Positions 28,034-37,695 of a stretch of DNA of 64,000 nt are shown piece after piece. Every line of letters starts with the position of its first letter. The first letter of the stretch is position 1. The position numbers and the translations under genes were made by a program. Source of the DNA: Rhizobium hidalgonense. Lineage in GTDB: Bacteria > Pseudomonadota > Alphaproteobacteria > Rhizobiales > Rhizobiaceae. The DNA is taken from positions 1 through 64,000 of the forward strand of contig NZ_LODW01000093.1 of NCBI RefSeq assembly GCF_002914525.1, read 5' to 3'. The notes beneath the pieces were generated by a model. It searched no databases and was not told where the DNA came from. It saw only the letters and a list, made by a program, of their open reading frames with translations.

Positions 28034-29134
28034 TCAATCGAGGCTAGTGTCGTCTCCGCCCTGCGGCGCGAGCTGTTCGTAGGAGGGGAGCGGTGCCACC
28101 GGAGCCGGCTGGACGCCCGGCGGCGGCGGCGTTCCCACCGGCACCTGCTGCACCGTACGGGCCGCGTCATTCACCGGCGGCTGCGGCTGCTGGTCCTTCA
28201 TCAGGACCTCGACATCGGTGTTCCTGCCGGCGACGACGGTGAAGTCGCGCTGGTAGATCTTGTCCTTGTTGCGGGCGACGGCGGAATAGCCGCCTTCGGC
28301 GAGGACCATAGTCGGGAAGGCGCTGACGCTCTCACCGACGCTGTCGCCGGCCGCCGTCAGGATCGACCATGCCGTGTCGGCGATCGCCTCGCCGCCGGCA
28401 TCGGAGACCAGTTTGAAGGTGACCTGCGCGGCGCGATGCTGGATCGTCGCTTCGGTCAGCTTGCCGGCTTCGACCTGGATATCGGCGCGGATGACGGCGT
28501 TGACGCTGCCATATTCGGAAACGATGTGATAGGTGCCGGCATTGAGGCGGACGACCGTGTTCGGGGAGACATCTGCCACGACGAGGCCGCGCTCGCCGTC
28601 CTCGCGCACTTCCGAGGAATAGATCGAAAAACTCAACTGGTCGGGGCGGATGCGGGCATCCGTGCCGGAGACGGCATTGAGCAGCAGACCGCCGGCATCG
28701 AGCACCATCACCTGCTTGTCGACCGCGCCGTCGGCGGGAACGGTGAGTTTCTTGGTGACGCCGGCGCGGCCGAAGGAGACGTTGACGAAATAATCGCCGG
28801 GAGCGAGCTGAAAGGCGGCGGGTCCACCCTTGGCGCTGGCGATCAGCGGCAGCTTGCCGTCGGTTCCGGCGATCGGGCTGAAGACATACCAGGAGAGGCC
28901 TTCCTCGATCGGCGCGCCGTCCGTCGTCAGCTTGGCTTCCAGCGGCACGTCGCGCAGTTTCGCGCCTTCGGGCGCCGTGCCGGGCGCAATGAAGGCGTTG
29001 AGCTTCGGCATCTTCGACGTCGACTCAAGCTGTTTGAATTCCTTGAAAGCATTCTGCGCGCCGGCGCCATGGGGCATCAAGACCATCAGGGCGATGACAA
29101 GACCGATGCGTGCAAAAGGCGAAATGCCAAACAT
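28034..29134 (-). CDS. secreted protein of unknown function with Pro-rich tail
   Basis: A 366-residue protein with a clear signal peptide (MFGISPFARIGLVIALMVLM, cut after GAGA). The mature part seems to be several beta-sandwich-like repeats (for example FQLAPGDYFVNVSFGRAG, and later VRLNAGTYHIVSEYGSVNA and VLAEGGYSAVARN), each ending in a G-x-Y pattern resembling carboxypeptidase-regulatory or PEGA-like folds. The last 45 residues are rich in Pro and Gln. A GTG start at 29176 would lengthen it by 14 residues and hide the signal peptide. It is conserved in rhizobia; role unknown. Confidence 0.7.
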   Translation of the reverse strand: MFGISPFARIGLVIALMVLMPHGAGAQNAFKEFKQLESTSKMPKLNAFIAPGTAPEGAKLRDVPLEAKLTTDGAPIEEGLSWYVFSPIAGTDGKLPLIASAKGGPAAFQLAPGDYFVNVSFGRAGVTKKLTVPADGAVDKQVMVLDAGGLLLNAVSGTDARIRPDQLSFSIYSSEVREDGERGLVVADVSPNTVVRLNAGTYHIVSEYGSVNAVIRADIQVEAGKLTEATIQHRAAQVTFKLVSDAGGEAIADTAWSILTAAGDSVGESVSAFPTMVLAEGGYSAVARNKDKIYQRDFTVVAGRNTDVEVLMKDQQPQPPVNDAARTVQQVPVGTPPPPGVQPAPVAPLPSYEQLAPQGGDDTSLD

Positions 29135-29247
29135 CTGTTTCGTGAACCGATTGACTTCTGAAATCGCAAAGGTCACTTCAAGACCAACGCGATGGCAAAT
29201 TCAAGACCCACGCTTTGCAGCAGCATAAAAATGAGAGTTTCTCCCGC

Positions 29248-29832
29248 ATGAAATCCGATATCAAACTGATCGACTACCTCGCCGTGCGCCGCTCCATCCC
29301 CGCTTTCCAGATGTGCGAGCCAGGTCCCGAAAAGGCCGAGATCGAGGAAATCCTGCGTCTTGCCTCGCGCGTCCCGGATCACGGCAAGATCGCGCCATGG
29401 CGCTTCATCGTCTATCGCGGACAGCACCGCGTCCACCTCGGCGAGGAGCTTCTGAAGCTGGCGCTCGAGGCAAAGCCCGAGCTTTCCGAGGAGATGATCC
29501 AGGTCGAGCGCGCCCGTTTCACCCGCGCGCCTGTTGTCGTCGCCGTCGTCAGCAAGGCGGGGCCGCATATCAAGATCCCGGAATGGGAGCAGATGATGTC
29601 TGCCGGCGCGCTTTGCCTCAACGTCATCCTGGCCGCCAATGCCAGCGGTTATGTCGCCAACTGGCTGACGGAGTGGTTCGCCTATGACGAGCGCGCCTAC
29701 CCGTTGCTCGGCGTCGGGCCGGATGAGAAGGTGGCGGGCTTCATCCATATCGGCTCGACGACATTTCCGGCGATCGAGCGGCCGCGGCCGGAGCTTGCCG
29801 ATACCGTCACCTGGGTCGGCGGGGAGGACTGA
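29248..29832 (+). CDS. nitroreductase-family flavoprotein (YdjA type)
   Basis: A 194-residue FMN oxidoreductase. LIDYLAVRRSIP...LRLASRVPDHGKIAPWRFIVYRG is the FMN-binding start of the small RutE/YdjA nitroreductases, and QMMSAGALCLNVILAANASGY lies in the dimer interface. The electron acceptor is unknown. It is translationally coupled to the flavin reductase-like gene that follows: the stop TGA and next ATG share one base. The start 29248 was chosen on family length. Confidence 0.88.
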   Translation: MKSDIKLIDYLAVRRSIPAFQMCEPGPEKAEIEEILRLASRVPDHGKIAPWRFIVYRGQHRVHLGEELLKLALEAKPELSEEMIQVERARFTRAPVVVAVVSKAGPHIKIPEWEQMMSAGALCLNVILAANASGYVANWLTEWFAYDERAYPLLGVGPDEKVAGFIHIGSTTFPAIERPRPELADTVTWVGGED

Positions 29833-30443
29833 TGTTCTACAGCACCGACAGCAACCGGCATGGGCTGGCGCATGATCCGTTCAAGGCGATCGTGTCGCCG
29901 CGCCCGATCGGCTGGATCGGCAGCAAGGGCAGGGACGGTTCGATCAATCTGGCGCCCTATTCCTTCTTCAATGCCGTTTCCGATCGGCCGAAGCTGGTGA
30001 TGTTTTCCTCCAGCGGCCGTAAGGACAGCCAGCGCAATGCGGGGGAAACCGGCGCCTTCACCTGCAGTTTCGTCAGCCGCAATCTCGCTGAAAAGATGAA
30101 CCTTTCCTCGGCGGCGCTGCCCTATGGCGACAGCGAATTTGGCTTCGCCGGCCTGACGCCGAAGCAGGCCGAACTCGTGGATGCGCCCTATGTCGGCGAA
30201 GCCTTCGCGGTGCTCGAATGCAAGGTTACGGAGATCATCGAACCGAAGACGCTGTCAGGCGAACCGTCGGAAAACGTCTTCGTCTTCGGGGAAGTGGTCG
30301 GCATTCACATCGATGAGGCGATCGTCAGGGACGGACGCATCGACATGTCGCTTGCCCGCCCTGTCGCGCGTCTGGGCTATATGGATTACAGCGAAGCCAG
30401 CGAGGTCTTCGAAATGTTTCGGCCGAGGCCGCAGCAAGGTTGA
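29832..30443 (+). CDS. flavin reductase-like (FMN-binding split-barrel) protein
   Basis: A 203-residue protein with the flavin reductase-like split barrel: ivSPRPIGWIGSKGRDGSINLAPYSFFNAVSDRP is the FMN-binding region, followed by KDSQRNAGETGAFTCSFVS. It starts on the last base of the nitroreductase stop codon, so the two are made together and may share a substrate or flavin. The reaction is unknown. Confidence 0.85.
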   Translation: MFYSTDSNRHGLAHDPFKAIVSPRPIGWIGSKGRDGSINLAPYSFFNAVSDRPKLVMFSSSGRKDSQRNAGETGAFTCSFVSRNLAEKMNLSSAALPYGDSEFGFAGLTPKQAELVDAPYVGEAFAVLECKVTEIIEPKTLSGEPSENVFVFGEVVGIHIDEAIVRDGRIDMSLARPVARLGYMDYSEASEVFEMFRPRPQQG

Positions 30444-30566
30444 GCCGAACGAGCAAGGCGTACAAAGGCTTAAGAAATATGGTGAACCAATCTTAAACCT
30501 TTTGCCGCTACGGTCGCAGCATTGAATGAAACGCGAGGGAATCGCGTTCAAGTGCTGGGGCGTCGC

Positions 30567-31697
30567 GTGATCGTAGAAGCTTTCCTTCGTTGGATCGAAA
30601 CGGCCAAGACCGGTGACCGGGCCCGGGCCGCAAACGCCCTCGGGCGGGCCTATCTGCAGTCCGAGATGACGGCGGACGAGCGGGCGGCGGCCGAGATGGC
30701 GATGACCTTTCTCCTCGACGATCCTTCACCGCGCGTGCGGCTGGCACTTGCCGAGGCGATCGCCTGGTCACCTGATGCGCCGCGCAGCCTGGTCCTTTCG
30801 CTTGCCGAGGACCAGCCCGAGGTCGCCTGCCATGCGGTGACCTGTTCGCCGCTTCTGGGTGATGCCGATCTTGTCGATCTTGCGGCGCGTGGCAACGGCG
30901 CCACCCGCATGCTGATCGCGGCGAGGGCGCATGTAACGCGCCCGGTTTCGGCGGCACTTGCGGAAGTCGGCGACGAGGAAGAGCTGCTCTGCCTGCTCGA
31001 GAACGACGGCGCGGCGATCTCCGGCCAATCCCTGAAACGCATCGCCGAACGGCTCGGCGACGGCTGCGACATCCGCAACCTGCTTCTCGACCGCAGCGAT
31101 CTTCCCGCCGATGCCCGGCAGTTGCTCACCCAGCATGTCAGCAATGCGCTGGTCGGGCTGCCGCTCGCACAGGCGACGATCGGCCTGCAGCGGCTCCAGC
31201 GCATCAGCCGCGAGGCGACCGAGGCCGCCATCGTTTCGATTGCCGGCGACATCACCCCACGCGAGATCCCCGATCTCGTCCAGCATCTGCGCCTCAACGG
31301 CCGGCTGACGCCATCCTTCCTGATGCAGGCGCTCTGCGCCGGCAAGGTGGATTTCTTCGCCGGCGCGATCGTCGATCTCACAGGCTGCGGCGAACGCCGG
31401 GTGCGCTCGATCCTGGCAACCGGGCGCATGCATGCGGTGCGCGCGCTCTACGAGTCCGCCGGCCTTCCGAGAGACATCAGCGTCATCTTCGTCGAGGCGA
31501 CGATGCTGTGGCGTGATGCTGCCAGAAAAGCGTCGGTCAGCGTGACCGGCGCAATCTGCGCCCGTCTTCTCGAAAAATTCCGCCATCATGACGGCGCGCA
31601 TGGCGAGATCGGCGAGTTGCTCGACATGGTGGAAAAGCTTGGTGTCGCCGAACAGCGGCAGTCGGCCCGCGTTTATGCGGCGCTTGCGGCTGCTTAA
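30567..31697 (+). CDS. DUF2336 (HEAT-repeat-like) protein
   Basis: A 376-residue, almost wholly helical soluble protein of the DUF2336 family, with the N-terminal pattern FLLDDPSPRVRLALAEAIAW typical of HEAT-like repeats and a later duplication (RNLLLDRSDLP). GTG 30567 (MIVEAFLRW) was preferred because GGGGCG lies upstream; a TTG at 30522 is an alternative. Members occur next to signalling genes in alphaproteobacteria; the role is unknown. Its stop overlaps by four bases the end of the convergent gene. Confidence 0.72.
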   Translation: MIVEAFLRWIETAKTGDRARAANALGRAYLQSEMTADERAAAEMAMTFLLDDPSPRVRLALAEAIAWSPDAPRSLVLSLAEDQPEVACHAVTCSPLLGDADLVDLAARGNGATRMLIAARAHVTRPVSAALAEVGDEEELLCLLENDGAAISGQSLKRIAERLGDGCDIRNLLLDRSDLPADARQLLTQHVSNALVGLPLAQATIGLQRLQRISREATEAAIVSIAGDITPREIPDLVQHLRLNGRLTPSFLMQALCAGKVDFFAGAIVDLTGCGERRVRSILATGRMHAVRALYESAGLPRDISVIFVEATMLWRDAARKASVSVTGAICARLLEKFRHHDGAHGEIGELLDMVEKLGVAEQRQSARVYAALAAA

Positions 31698-32104
31698 TCG
31701 GCCAGCCGCGTCACGACCCAGGAATAGCTGGCGGAGACGAAATGCACTGGCTTGGCGAGCGTATCTTTGACGCTCCTGCCGGTGGGCAGGTGATCGCGGA
31801 CCCGCCCGGCAATGTCGTCGGCAAAGGCAAGCAGGCCCTGGGGGCGCTGTTCGGCCGCTTCAGGAACGGCCGGCGGTGCGGGCGCCGGCTTCGGCGGTTC
31901 GGCGGCGGCGACCGCTTTCGGCGCCTCGCATACCGCAATCACCGAGGGATAGCTGACATTGGCATAGGTTTTCAGGCGACGTTCGGCTTCGGCATCGCAA
32001 GCGGCAACCGTCTCCCAGCGTTTATCGACTGTCGCGACATAGCTGCATTGGCTGATGGAATCGTCGCAACCGAGAATGGTCATCGCGATCAGCACCGCTT
32101 GCAT
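31694..32104 (-). CDS. small secreted or lipoprotein-like protein of unknown function
   Basis: A 136-residue protein preceded by a strong AAGGAGG. The N-terminus is hydrophobic and reads VLIAMTILGCDDS, which resembles a short lipoprotein signal ending at Cys 13, though without the usual positive charge. The next 45 residues have three more Cys. A Pro/Ala-rich linker (about 68-88) leads to a helical C-terminal part. I do not recognise a family. Confidence 0.62.
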   Translation of the reverse strand: MQAVLIAMTILGCDDSISQCSYVATVDKRWETVAACDAEAERRLKTYANVSYPSVIAVCEAPKAVAAAEPPKPAPAPPAVPEAAEQRPQGLLAFADDIAGRVRDHLPTGRSVKDTLAKPVHFVSASYSWVVTRLAD

Positions 32105-32234
32105 ATTTTGCCTCCTTGGCTATTGAGCATGTCATCGTCTTAGAGGGCGCAATTCCAACCGAATGAAGGCAAGGGGCATTAACTCTTGGTCATGTCGGAC
32201 AAAATTGTGCCCTGCGCCAGCAGAAAGAGGCAGC

Positions 32235-32693
32235 ATGTCCGTCACCATCGCCGTGGAGCCGCCGCGTCAGGACGGCGTCATCCGCCTGCTCGATCTTTCC
32301 GATGCCTATGCGCAGTCGCTCTATCCTGCCGAGAGCAACCATCTGGTCGATCTCTCCCTGCTGGAGAAGCCTTCGGTGAGTTTCCTGGTCGCGCGCAACG
32401 GCGATGCGATCGTCGGCTGCTGCGCGCTGGTCGAGGCCGGCGATGGCACGGCGGAGATCAAGCGCATGTTCGTCGACCCGGAAGCGAGGGGGTTGAGGAT
32501 CGCCAGCAGCCTGATGAACGCGCTTGAAGCGATAGCTGGGGAAAAGCGGCTGACGGCGATCCGGCTTGAAACCGGCATTTACCAGCCCGAGGCGATCGCT
32601 CTCTACCGCAAATACGGTTACCAGGAAATTGCGCCCTTCGGCAGCTATCTGCCGGACCCACTCAGCCTGTTCATGGAAAAGCGGCTGGGATAA
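32235..32693 (+). CDS. GNAT-family N-acetyltransferase
   Basis: A 152-residue acetyltransferase fold. Acetyl-CoA-binding motif A is AEIKRMFVDPEARGLRIASS, then the ALYRKYGYQEI segment near the end. The substrate cannot be told. AGAGGCAGC precedes ATG 32235; the open frame starts 24 codons earlier without a ribosome site. Confidence 0.88.
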   Translation: MSVTIAVEPPRQDGVIRLLDLSDAYAQSLYPAESNHLVDLSLLEKPSVSFLVARNGDAIVGCCALVEAGDGTAEIKRMFVDPEARGLRIASSLMNALEAIAGEKRLTAIRLETGIYQPEAIALYRKYGYQEIAPFGSYLPDPLSLFMEKRLG

Positions 32694-32706
32694 AGGGCGG
32701 CAATGT

Positions 32707-33909
32707 TCAGCCTTCGGCGACGCGGGGGATCGGTTTGGACGGCGGCGCCTGCTCGTCGATGAGGACCTGTGGTCCCGTCTCGCCCTTTTCGGCGTTGCGG
32801 GCTTCGTGGATCCATTCGCGCCAGATGGCGACGATCAGCGCCATCAGCACCGGGCCGATGAAGAGGCCGAGGAAGCCCATCGTCTTGACGCCGCCAACGA
32901 GGCCGAAGAAGGTCGGCAGGAAGGGCAGCTTGATCGGGCCGCCGACGAGCTTCGGCCGCAACGTCTTATCGACGATGAAGAGTTCAACCGTTCCCCAGAC
33001 GAAGAGACCGACGCCGGCGACATGCGAGCCGCTCGCCAGCAGATAGATCGAGACCAGCGTGAAGGAGAGCGGCGCGCCGCCCGGGATCAGCGCCATGACG
33101 CCTGTGAGCACGCCGAGCGTCACCGGCGACGGCACGCCGGCAATCCAGTAGGCGAGGCCGAGCACGATGCCTTCGCCGATGGCAATCAGCGTCATCCCCA
33201 TGACGGTGGAGCTGATCGTCGCCGGCACGACGCGGGAAATTCGCTCCCAGCGGTTCGGCAGGATGCGCTCGCCCAGCATGTCGATCTGTTTGGAGAAGGA
33301 AAAACCGTCGCGATAGACGAAGAACAGCGCGATCAGCATGAAGAGCAGCGTCAGCAGCAGGTGGAAGGCGCCGCCGCCGGCCGCAAGTACGGCACGGTAG
33401 ATATTGCCGATATTGGCGCCGCTGACCGCCTGGATGACCTCGCCGAGGGCGCCGGGGCTGCCGATATATTTGGTCCAGACTTCATCGAGATAGGCGCCTG
33501 CCCAAGGCAGCGCAACAATCCAGGCCGGTGTCGGGGCGCCGGCGCGATTGGCATGGATGGTCCAGGCAACCCAGTTGCGCACTTCGCCCGTCGTATAGGT
33601 GACCGCAAGCCCGATCGGGATCACCAGAAAAGTGATGATCATGATGATGGCGATGGTTGCGGCGATCGTCGTATTGCCGCCGACGCGGGCAAGAAGCTTG
33701 CGGTAGAGCGGCCAGCTGGCAAAGCCGATAACGAGGGCCGCAAGCACCGGCACGAGGAAGCCGTAGAAGAAGTAGACGCCAGCCGCGACAATCAGGACCA
33801 ACAGCCAGCGCGCCGCCGAGATGGAGGGAATCAGCGCCGTACGTGTCGGCGCTGACGATCCGAGCCATCGCGGTTCATGATTGCTTTTCTGACGGTCGAA
33901 CACACCCAC
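32707..33909 (-). CDS. AI-2E family transporter (PerM-like)
   Basis: A 400-residue membrane protein with about eight hydrophobic segments in the layout of the AI-2E/PerM family. The conserved late segment VLTGVMALIPGGAPLSFTLV and the pair FFGLVGGVKTMGFLGLFIGPV identify it. Substrate unknown; members have been linked to autoinducer-2 export or Na+/H+ exchange. The start is GTG 33909 with AGAGGCGC just upstream. Confidence 0.86.
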   Translation of the reverse strand: MGVFDRQKSNHEPRWLGSSAPTRTALIPSISAARWLLVLIVAAGVYFFYGFLVPVLAALVIGFASWPLYRKLLARVGGNTTIAATIAIIMIITFLVIPIGLAVTYTTGEVRNWVAWTIHANRAGAPTPAWIVALPWAGAYLDEVWTKYIGSPGALGEVIQAVSGANIGNIYRAVLAAGGGAFHLLLTLLFMLIALFFVYRDGFSFSKQIDMLGERILPNRWERISRVVPATISSTVMGMTLIAIGEGIVLGLAYWIAGVPSPVTLGVLTGVMALIPGGAPLSFTLVSIYLLASGSHVAGVGLFVWGTVELFIVDKTLRPKLVGGPIKLPFLPTFFGLVGGVKTMGFLGLFIGPVLMALIVAIWREWIHEARNAEKGETGPQVLIDEQAPPSKPIPRVAEG

Positions 33910-34010
33910 GCGCGCCTCTTCTTATTCTTGTCTTCTGGTTATGGGCCATCAACCCGGCGGTTTCAAGGTCAGCACAGTGAAAGCGTATACAAAGCGTCGC
34001 AATTCGGCCG

Positions 34011-35165
34011 TCATAGCTGATGTCTTGCTGGCTGCGGACGGCGCAAAATCTTGAAGGCGTAGAATTGCGCCTTCTGGGCGGCCGAGAAATTATTGTCGGA
34101 GCCGAGAATGACGACGTCGCTGCCGTCCTTGGCCTTGCCCATGGACATCGCCTCGATATTGTCGGGAACGAGACCGATTGCTCTCAAATCAAGGATCTGG
34201 CTCTTGCGGGCGGGGACGATCCGCTGGTCGTTTTTGGCGAGCGATGCGATGGCGGATACGTCGGTCGCGTCGGCCAGATCCATCATCATGATCTTGATGC
34301 TGTTGCCGAAGCCCTGGGCATAACTGCGCTCGACGGCGAGCAGGCGGTGATCATCGAGTGCCAGCATTTCCGACATGCCGTTATCGTTGCCGCCGTCGGC
34401 CTTGGTGGCGGCCTGCGGGATCGGCGAAACCGGATAGACGTATTGAGCCTTCGGCTCGCCGCTGGCGCCGTCGTAGCGGATGATGCGCGACAGGCTGCCC
34501 GTGGTCAGCGAGGGGTTGGGGCCGTCCTGGTAGAGCGCAGCTTCGACACCGACGAAAACATCGCCGGACGGTGCGACGGCGAGATCCTCGAAAGCAAGGT
34601 TGTCGCGGATGCCGGTCGACCTGTCGGCGGTCGGCGCAAAGCCCTCCGGCAGCTTGAATTCGCGCACGAACGAACCGTCCGGCGCAGCGACGCGGACGAA
34701 GGGCGGCAGCAGCGCCTTGCCGTCGCCTTCGCTGCCCCAATAGATGCCGTCCTTGCCGAGGCGGATCGATTCCGGATCGACGGTCCTGGCGGCGAAGGGC
34801 TCGCCGTTCTTGTCCTTCAACGTCACCTGCTTGACGACGGAAACGCCCTTGAGGCCGGATGCGTCGACATCGACGTCGAGTTCATAGAAGCGGGTCGGGC
34901 CTCTTTCCGAGCGGTCGTCGCTGATGGCGATGTAGTGGCCGGTAGCGGCATCGAAATCGAGGCCTGATATGCCGCCGAATTCAACGCCGTTTTCCATGTG
35001 GCCGCTGGGGATGACGAATTCACCGAGATAGGAGAGCGAAATGCCGGCGGCGCAATCGCCGAAGGGGCAGGCGGTCTCGACGGTGGCGCCGATATCGGTG
35101 GGGCTGGCGGTGACGGTGCTGGACAGGAGAACGAAAGCGGCTGTCGCGAGAAAACGCTTGGTCAT
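34011..35165 (-). CDS. secreted esterase-like phytase-domain protein
   Basis: A 384-residue protein with a signal peptide (MTKRFLATAAFVLLSSTVTA). The mature part is a beta-propeller of the esterase-like-activity-of-phytase family: FGGISGLDFDAATGHYIAISDDRSERGPTRFYEL, DPESIRLGKDGIYWGSEGDG and later NIEAMSMGK. Phosphatase activity is inferred from the family name only and has been little tested. ATG 35165 fits the signal peptide. Confidence 0.85.
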   Translation of the reverse strand: MTKRFLATAAFVLLSSTVTASPTDIGATVETACPFGDCAAGISLSYLGEFVIPSGHMENGVEFGGISGLDFDAATGHYIAISDDRSERGPTRFYELDVDVDASGLKGVSVVKQVTLKDKNGEPFAARTVDPESIRLGKDGIYWGSEGDGKALLPPFVRVAAPDGSFVREFKLPEGFAPTADRSTGIRDNLAFEDLAVAPSGDVFVGVEAALYQDGPNPSLTTGSLSRIIRYDGASGEPKAQYVYPVSPIPQAATKADGGNDNGMSEMLALDDHRLLAVERSYAQGFGNSIKIMMMDLADATDVSAIASLAKNDQRIVPARKSQILDLRAIGLVPDNIEAMSMGKAKDGSDVVILGSDNNFSAAQKAQFYAFKILRRPQPARHQL

Positions 35166-35307
35166 GACAAGATCCGGCAAGGGGTTGAAACGAGCCGGCG
35201 CAGATGTTCCCTCAAGGGCGTGCGCCGATCGCTTCATGCGCCGGGTGTTTGACGGAGTTGTTACGGTTCTTCGTCAGTTCGATGAAATCGTTGATGCTAA
35301 AATGTGG

Positions 35308-35344
35308 GCGCGCCGAACCCTGTCTATCCCGCGGTTCGGCGCGC
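35308..35344. terminator. parE 3' stem-loop
   Basis: A 12-base-pair perfect stem (gcgcgccgaacc/ggttcggcgcgc) with a 13-base loop lies 13 bases beyond the parE stop codon on its transcript side; the transcript then reads CCACATTTT. It could act as an intrinsic terminator for parE. Confidence 0.6.
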
Positions 35345-35356
35345 TATCAGTATGTT

Positions 35357-37474
35357 TTAGATATCGAGATTTTCGGCGAAGGCCGCGCGTTCCTGGATGA
35401 AGCGGAAGCGGGCTTCCGGCTTGGTGCCCATCAGATCGTCGACGGCGCTGCGGGTGCCTTCGAAATCCACCTCGTCGATCATGACCTTGAGCAGGGTGCG
35501 CTTGGACGGATCCATGGTGGTTTCCTTGAGCTGGGCGGCCATCATCTCGCCGAGGCCCTTGAAGCGGCTGATCTCGACCTTGGCCTTGCCCTTGAATTCC
35601 GTCTGCATCAGCTCGGCGCGATGATTGTCGTCGCGGGCATAGGCGGATTTCGAGCCTTGGGTAATCTTATAGAGCGGCGGCACGGCGAGGAAGAGGTGTC
35701 CGCCGCGCACCAACTCCGGCATTTCCTGGTAGAAAAAGGTGATGAGCAGCGAGGCTATATGGGCGCCGTCGACGTCGGCATCGGTCATGACGATGATGCG
35801 CTCGTAGCGCAGGTCTTCCTGGCGGTATTTCGAGCGGGTGCCGCAGCCCAGCGCTTGGATGAGATCGGCGAGCTGCTGGTTGGCGCCAAACTTTTCGCGG
35901 CCGGCACTCGCAACGTTGAGGATCTTGCCGCGCAGAGGAAGAATGGCCTGATTGGTGCGATTGCGCGCCTGCTTGGCCGAGCCGCCTGCCGAATCGCCCT
36001 CGACGATGAAGAGTTCGGCGCCCTCGGCGGTATTCTGCGAGCAGTCGGCGAGCTTGCCAGGCAGACGGAGCTTGCGCACCGCCGTCTTGCGGTTGACTTC
36101 CTTTTCCTTGCGGCGGCGCAGGCGCTCCTCGGCGCGCTCGATAACCCAGTCGAGCAGCTTGGCCGATTCGTTCGGATTGTCGGCAAGGTAGTGGTCGAAG
36201 GGATCGCGGAGCGCGTTCTCGACGATGCGCTGAGCCTCGACGGTCGCAAGCTTGTCCTTGGTCTGGCCGACGAATTCCGGCTCGCGGATGAAGACCGACA
36301 GCATGCCGACGGCCGAGATCATCACGTCATCGGTGGTGATCTGCGCAGCGCGCTTGTTCTGCGTCAGCTCGGCATAGGCCTTCAAGCCCTTGGTCAGCGC
36401 GATGCGCAGACCCGCCTCGTGCGTGCCGCCTTCGGGCGTCGGGATGGTGTTGCAATAGGAATGCACCTGCGGATCGCCGCCATACCAGGTGATCGCCCAT
36501 TCCATCGAGCCGTGGCCGCTCACCTTCTCGGTTTTGCCGGCAAAGATCTCTCGGGTGACGGTGAATTCCTTGCCCATCGTCGCCTGGAGATAATCCTTCA
36601 GGCCGCCGGGGAAGTGGAAGACTGCCTTGTCGGGCACCTCAGAGCCTTCGGGCAAGACACCCGCTTCGCAGCTCCAGCGAATCTCGACGCCGCCGAACAG
36701 GTAGGCTTTGGAGCGCGCCATCCGGAACACCCGGGCGGCGTCGAACTTCATGTGATCCCCGAATATCTGCGGGTCGGGATGGAAGCGCACGCGGGTGCCG
36801 CGGCGATTGTGGACGTCGCCCAATTCTTCGAGCCCGCCCTGCGGCAGGCCGCGGGAAAAACGCTGGCGGTAGAGCTTGCGGTTGCGTGCCACTTCCACTT
36901 CGAGGTCGTCGGAGAGCGCGTTGACGACCGAGACGCCGACTCCATGCAGGCCGCCCGAGGTCTCGTAGGCTTTGCCGTCGAATTTACCGCCGGCATGCAA
37001 TTTGGTCATGATGACTTCGAGCGTCGACTTGCCCGGAACCTGCGGATGGTTCTCGACCGGGATGCCGCGGCCGTTGTCGGAGACGGTGATATAACCCTCG
37101 AGGTCAAGATAGACCTCGATGAAATTGGCGTGTCCAGCGACCGCCTCGTCCATCGCATTGTCGATGACTTCGGCAAATAGGTGGTGCAGCGCTTTCTCGT
37201 CTGTGCCGCCGATATACATGCCCGGGCGCATGCGCACCGGCTCGAGGCCTTCGAGGACGCGGATCGACGAGGCACCGTACTCGTCCGAGTTCGACGCAGC
37301 GGGGGCCGGGCGCGCAGAGGCTCCAGCGGCAGGAGAGGCTCCGGCATTAGGTGCAACTGCGGCGACGGGCGCAGCCGTCACCGGCGGCCGCTCGGCGGGG
37401 GCGGCAGGCTTTTGTGCCTCCTCGCGTTTCTCAGAGAGGGGCATTCCGGAAAAGAGGTCGTTGCTATCGTCCAT
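35357..37474 (-). CDS. parE: DNA topoisomerase IV subunit B
   Basis: ParE provides the ATPase for decatenating daughter chromosomes. The 705-residue protein shows the GHKL ATP site (EVIDNAMDEAVAGHA, DNGRGIPVE, GGLHGVGVSVVNALS), the transducer domain, and the TOPRIM acidic residues in EGDSAGGSA and DADVDGAHI. The N-terminus has an extra Pro/Ala-rich stretch (about 20-60), seen also in other rhizobia. The start MDDSNDLFSG (37474) follows family practice; the frame stays open upstream. The partner parC is not in this window. Confidence 0.95.
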   Translation of the reverse strand: MDDSNDLFSGMPLSEKREEAQKPAAPAERPPVTAAPVAAVAPNAGASPAAGASARPAPAASNSDEYGASSIRVLEGLEPVRMRPGMYIGGTDEKALHHLFAEVIDNAMDEAVAGHANFIEVYLDLEGYITVSDNGRGIPVENHPQVPGKSTLEVIMTKLHAGGKFDGKAYETSGGLHGVGVSVVNALSDDLEVEVARNRKLYRQRFSRGLPQGGLEELGDVHNRRGTRVRFHPDPQIFGDHMKFDAARVFRMARSKAYLFGGVEIRWSCEAGVLPEGSEVPDKAVFHFPGGLKDYLQATMGKEFTVTREIFAGKTEKVSGHGSMEWAITWYGGDPQVHSYCNTIPTPEGGTHEAGLRIALTKGLKAYAELTQNKRAAQITTDDVMISAVGMLSVFIREPEFVGQTKDKLATVEAQRIVENALRDPFDHYLADNPNESAKLLDWVIERAEERLRRRKEKEVNRKTAVRKLRLPGKLADCSQNTAEGAELFIVEGDSAGGSAKQARNRTNQAILPLRGKILNVASAGREKFGANQQLADLIQALGCGTRSKYRQEDLRYERIIVMTDADVDGAHIASLLITFFYQEMPELVRGGHLFLAVPPLYKITQGSKSAYARDDNHRAELMQTEFKGKAKVEISRFKGLGEMMAAQLKETTMDPSKRTLLKVMIDEVDFEGTRSAVDDLMGTKPEARFRFIQERAAFAENLDI

Positions 37475-37695
37475 GGAGCCGTTCAGATCTTCATCCTGTC
37501 TTGGGTCTGGCTTGGGGCTTGCATCCTCCGCCGACCCAAAATCACCGCATTTCATGTCACGTTTGCGAATCAGGCAGATTTTGCCAGAAAGCACATCTAT
37601 ACGCGACACCGCCCGTTTTGGCGGGCTTTTCATACATGATTTGCGTTGCCGGGCGCAGAATGGCAAGCGGCGGCAGGCTTCAGGAAACCATCCGC

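Noticed and set aside
35204..37180. 658-codon open frame on the plus strand
   Set aside because: Antisense shadow of parE; His/Asp/Gly-rich composition typical of such shadows.
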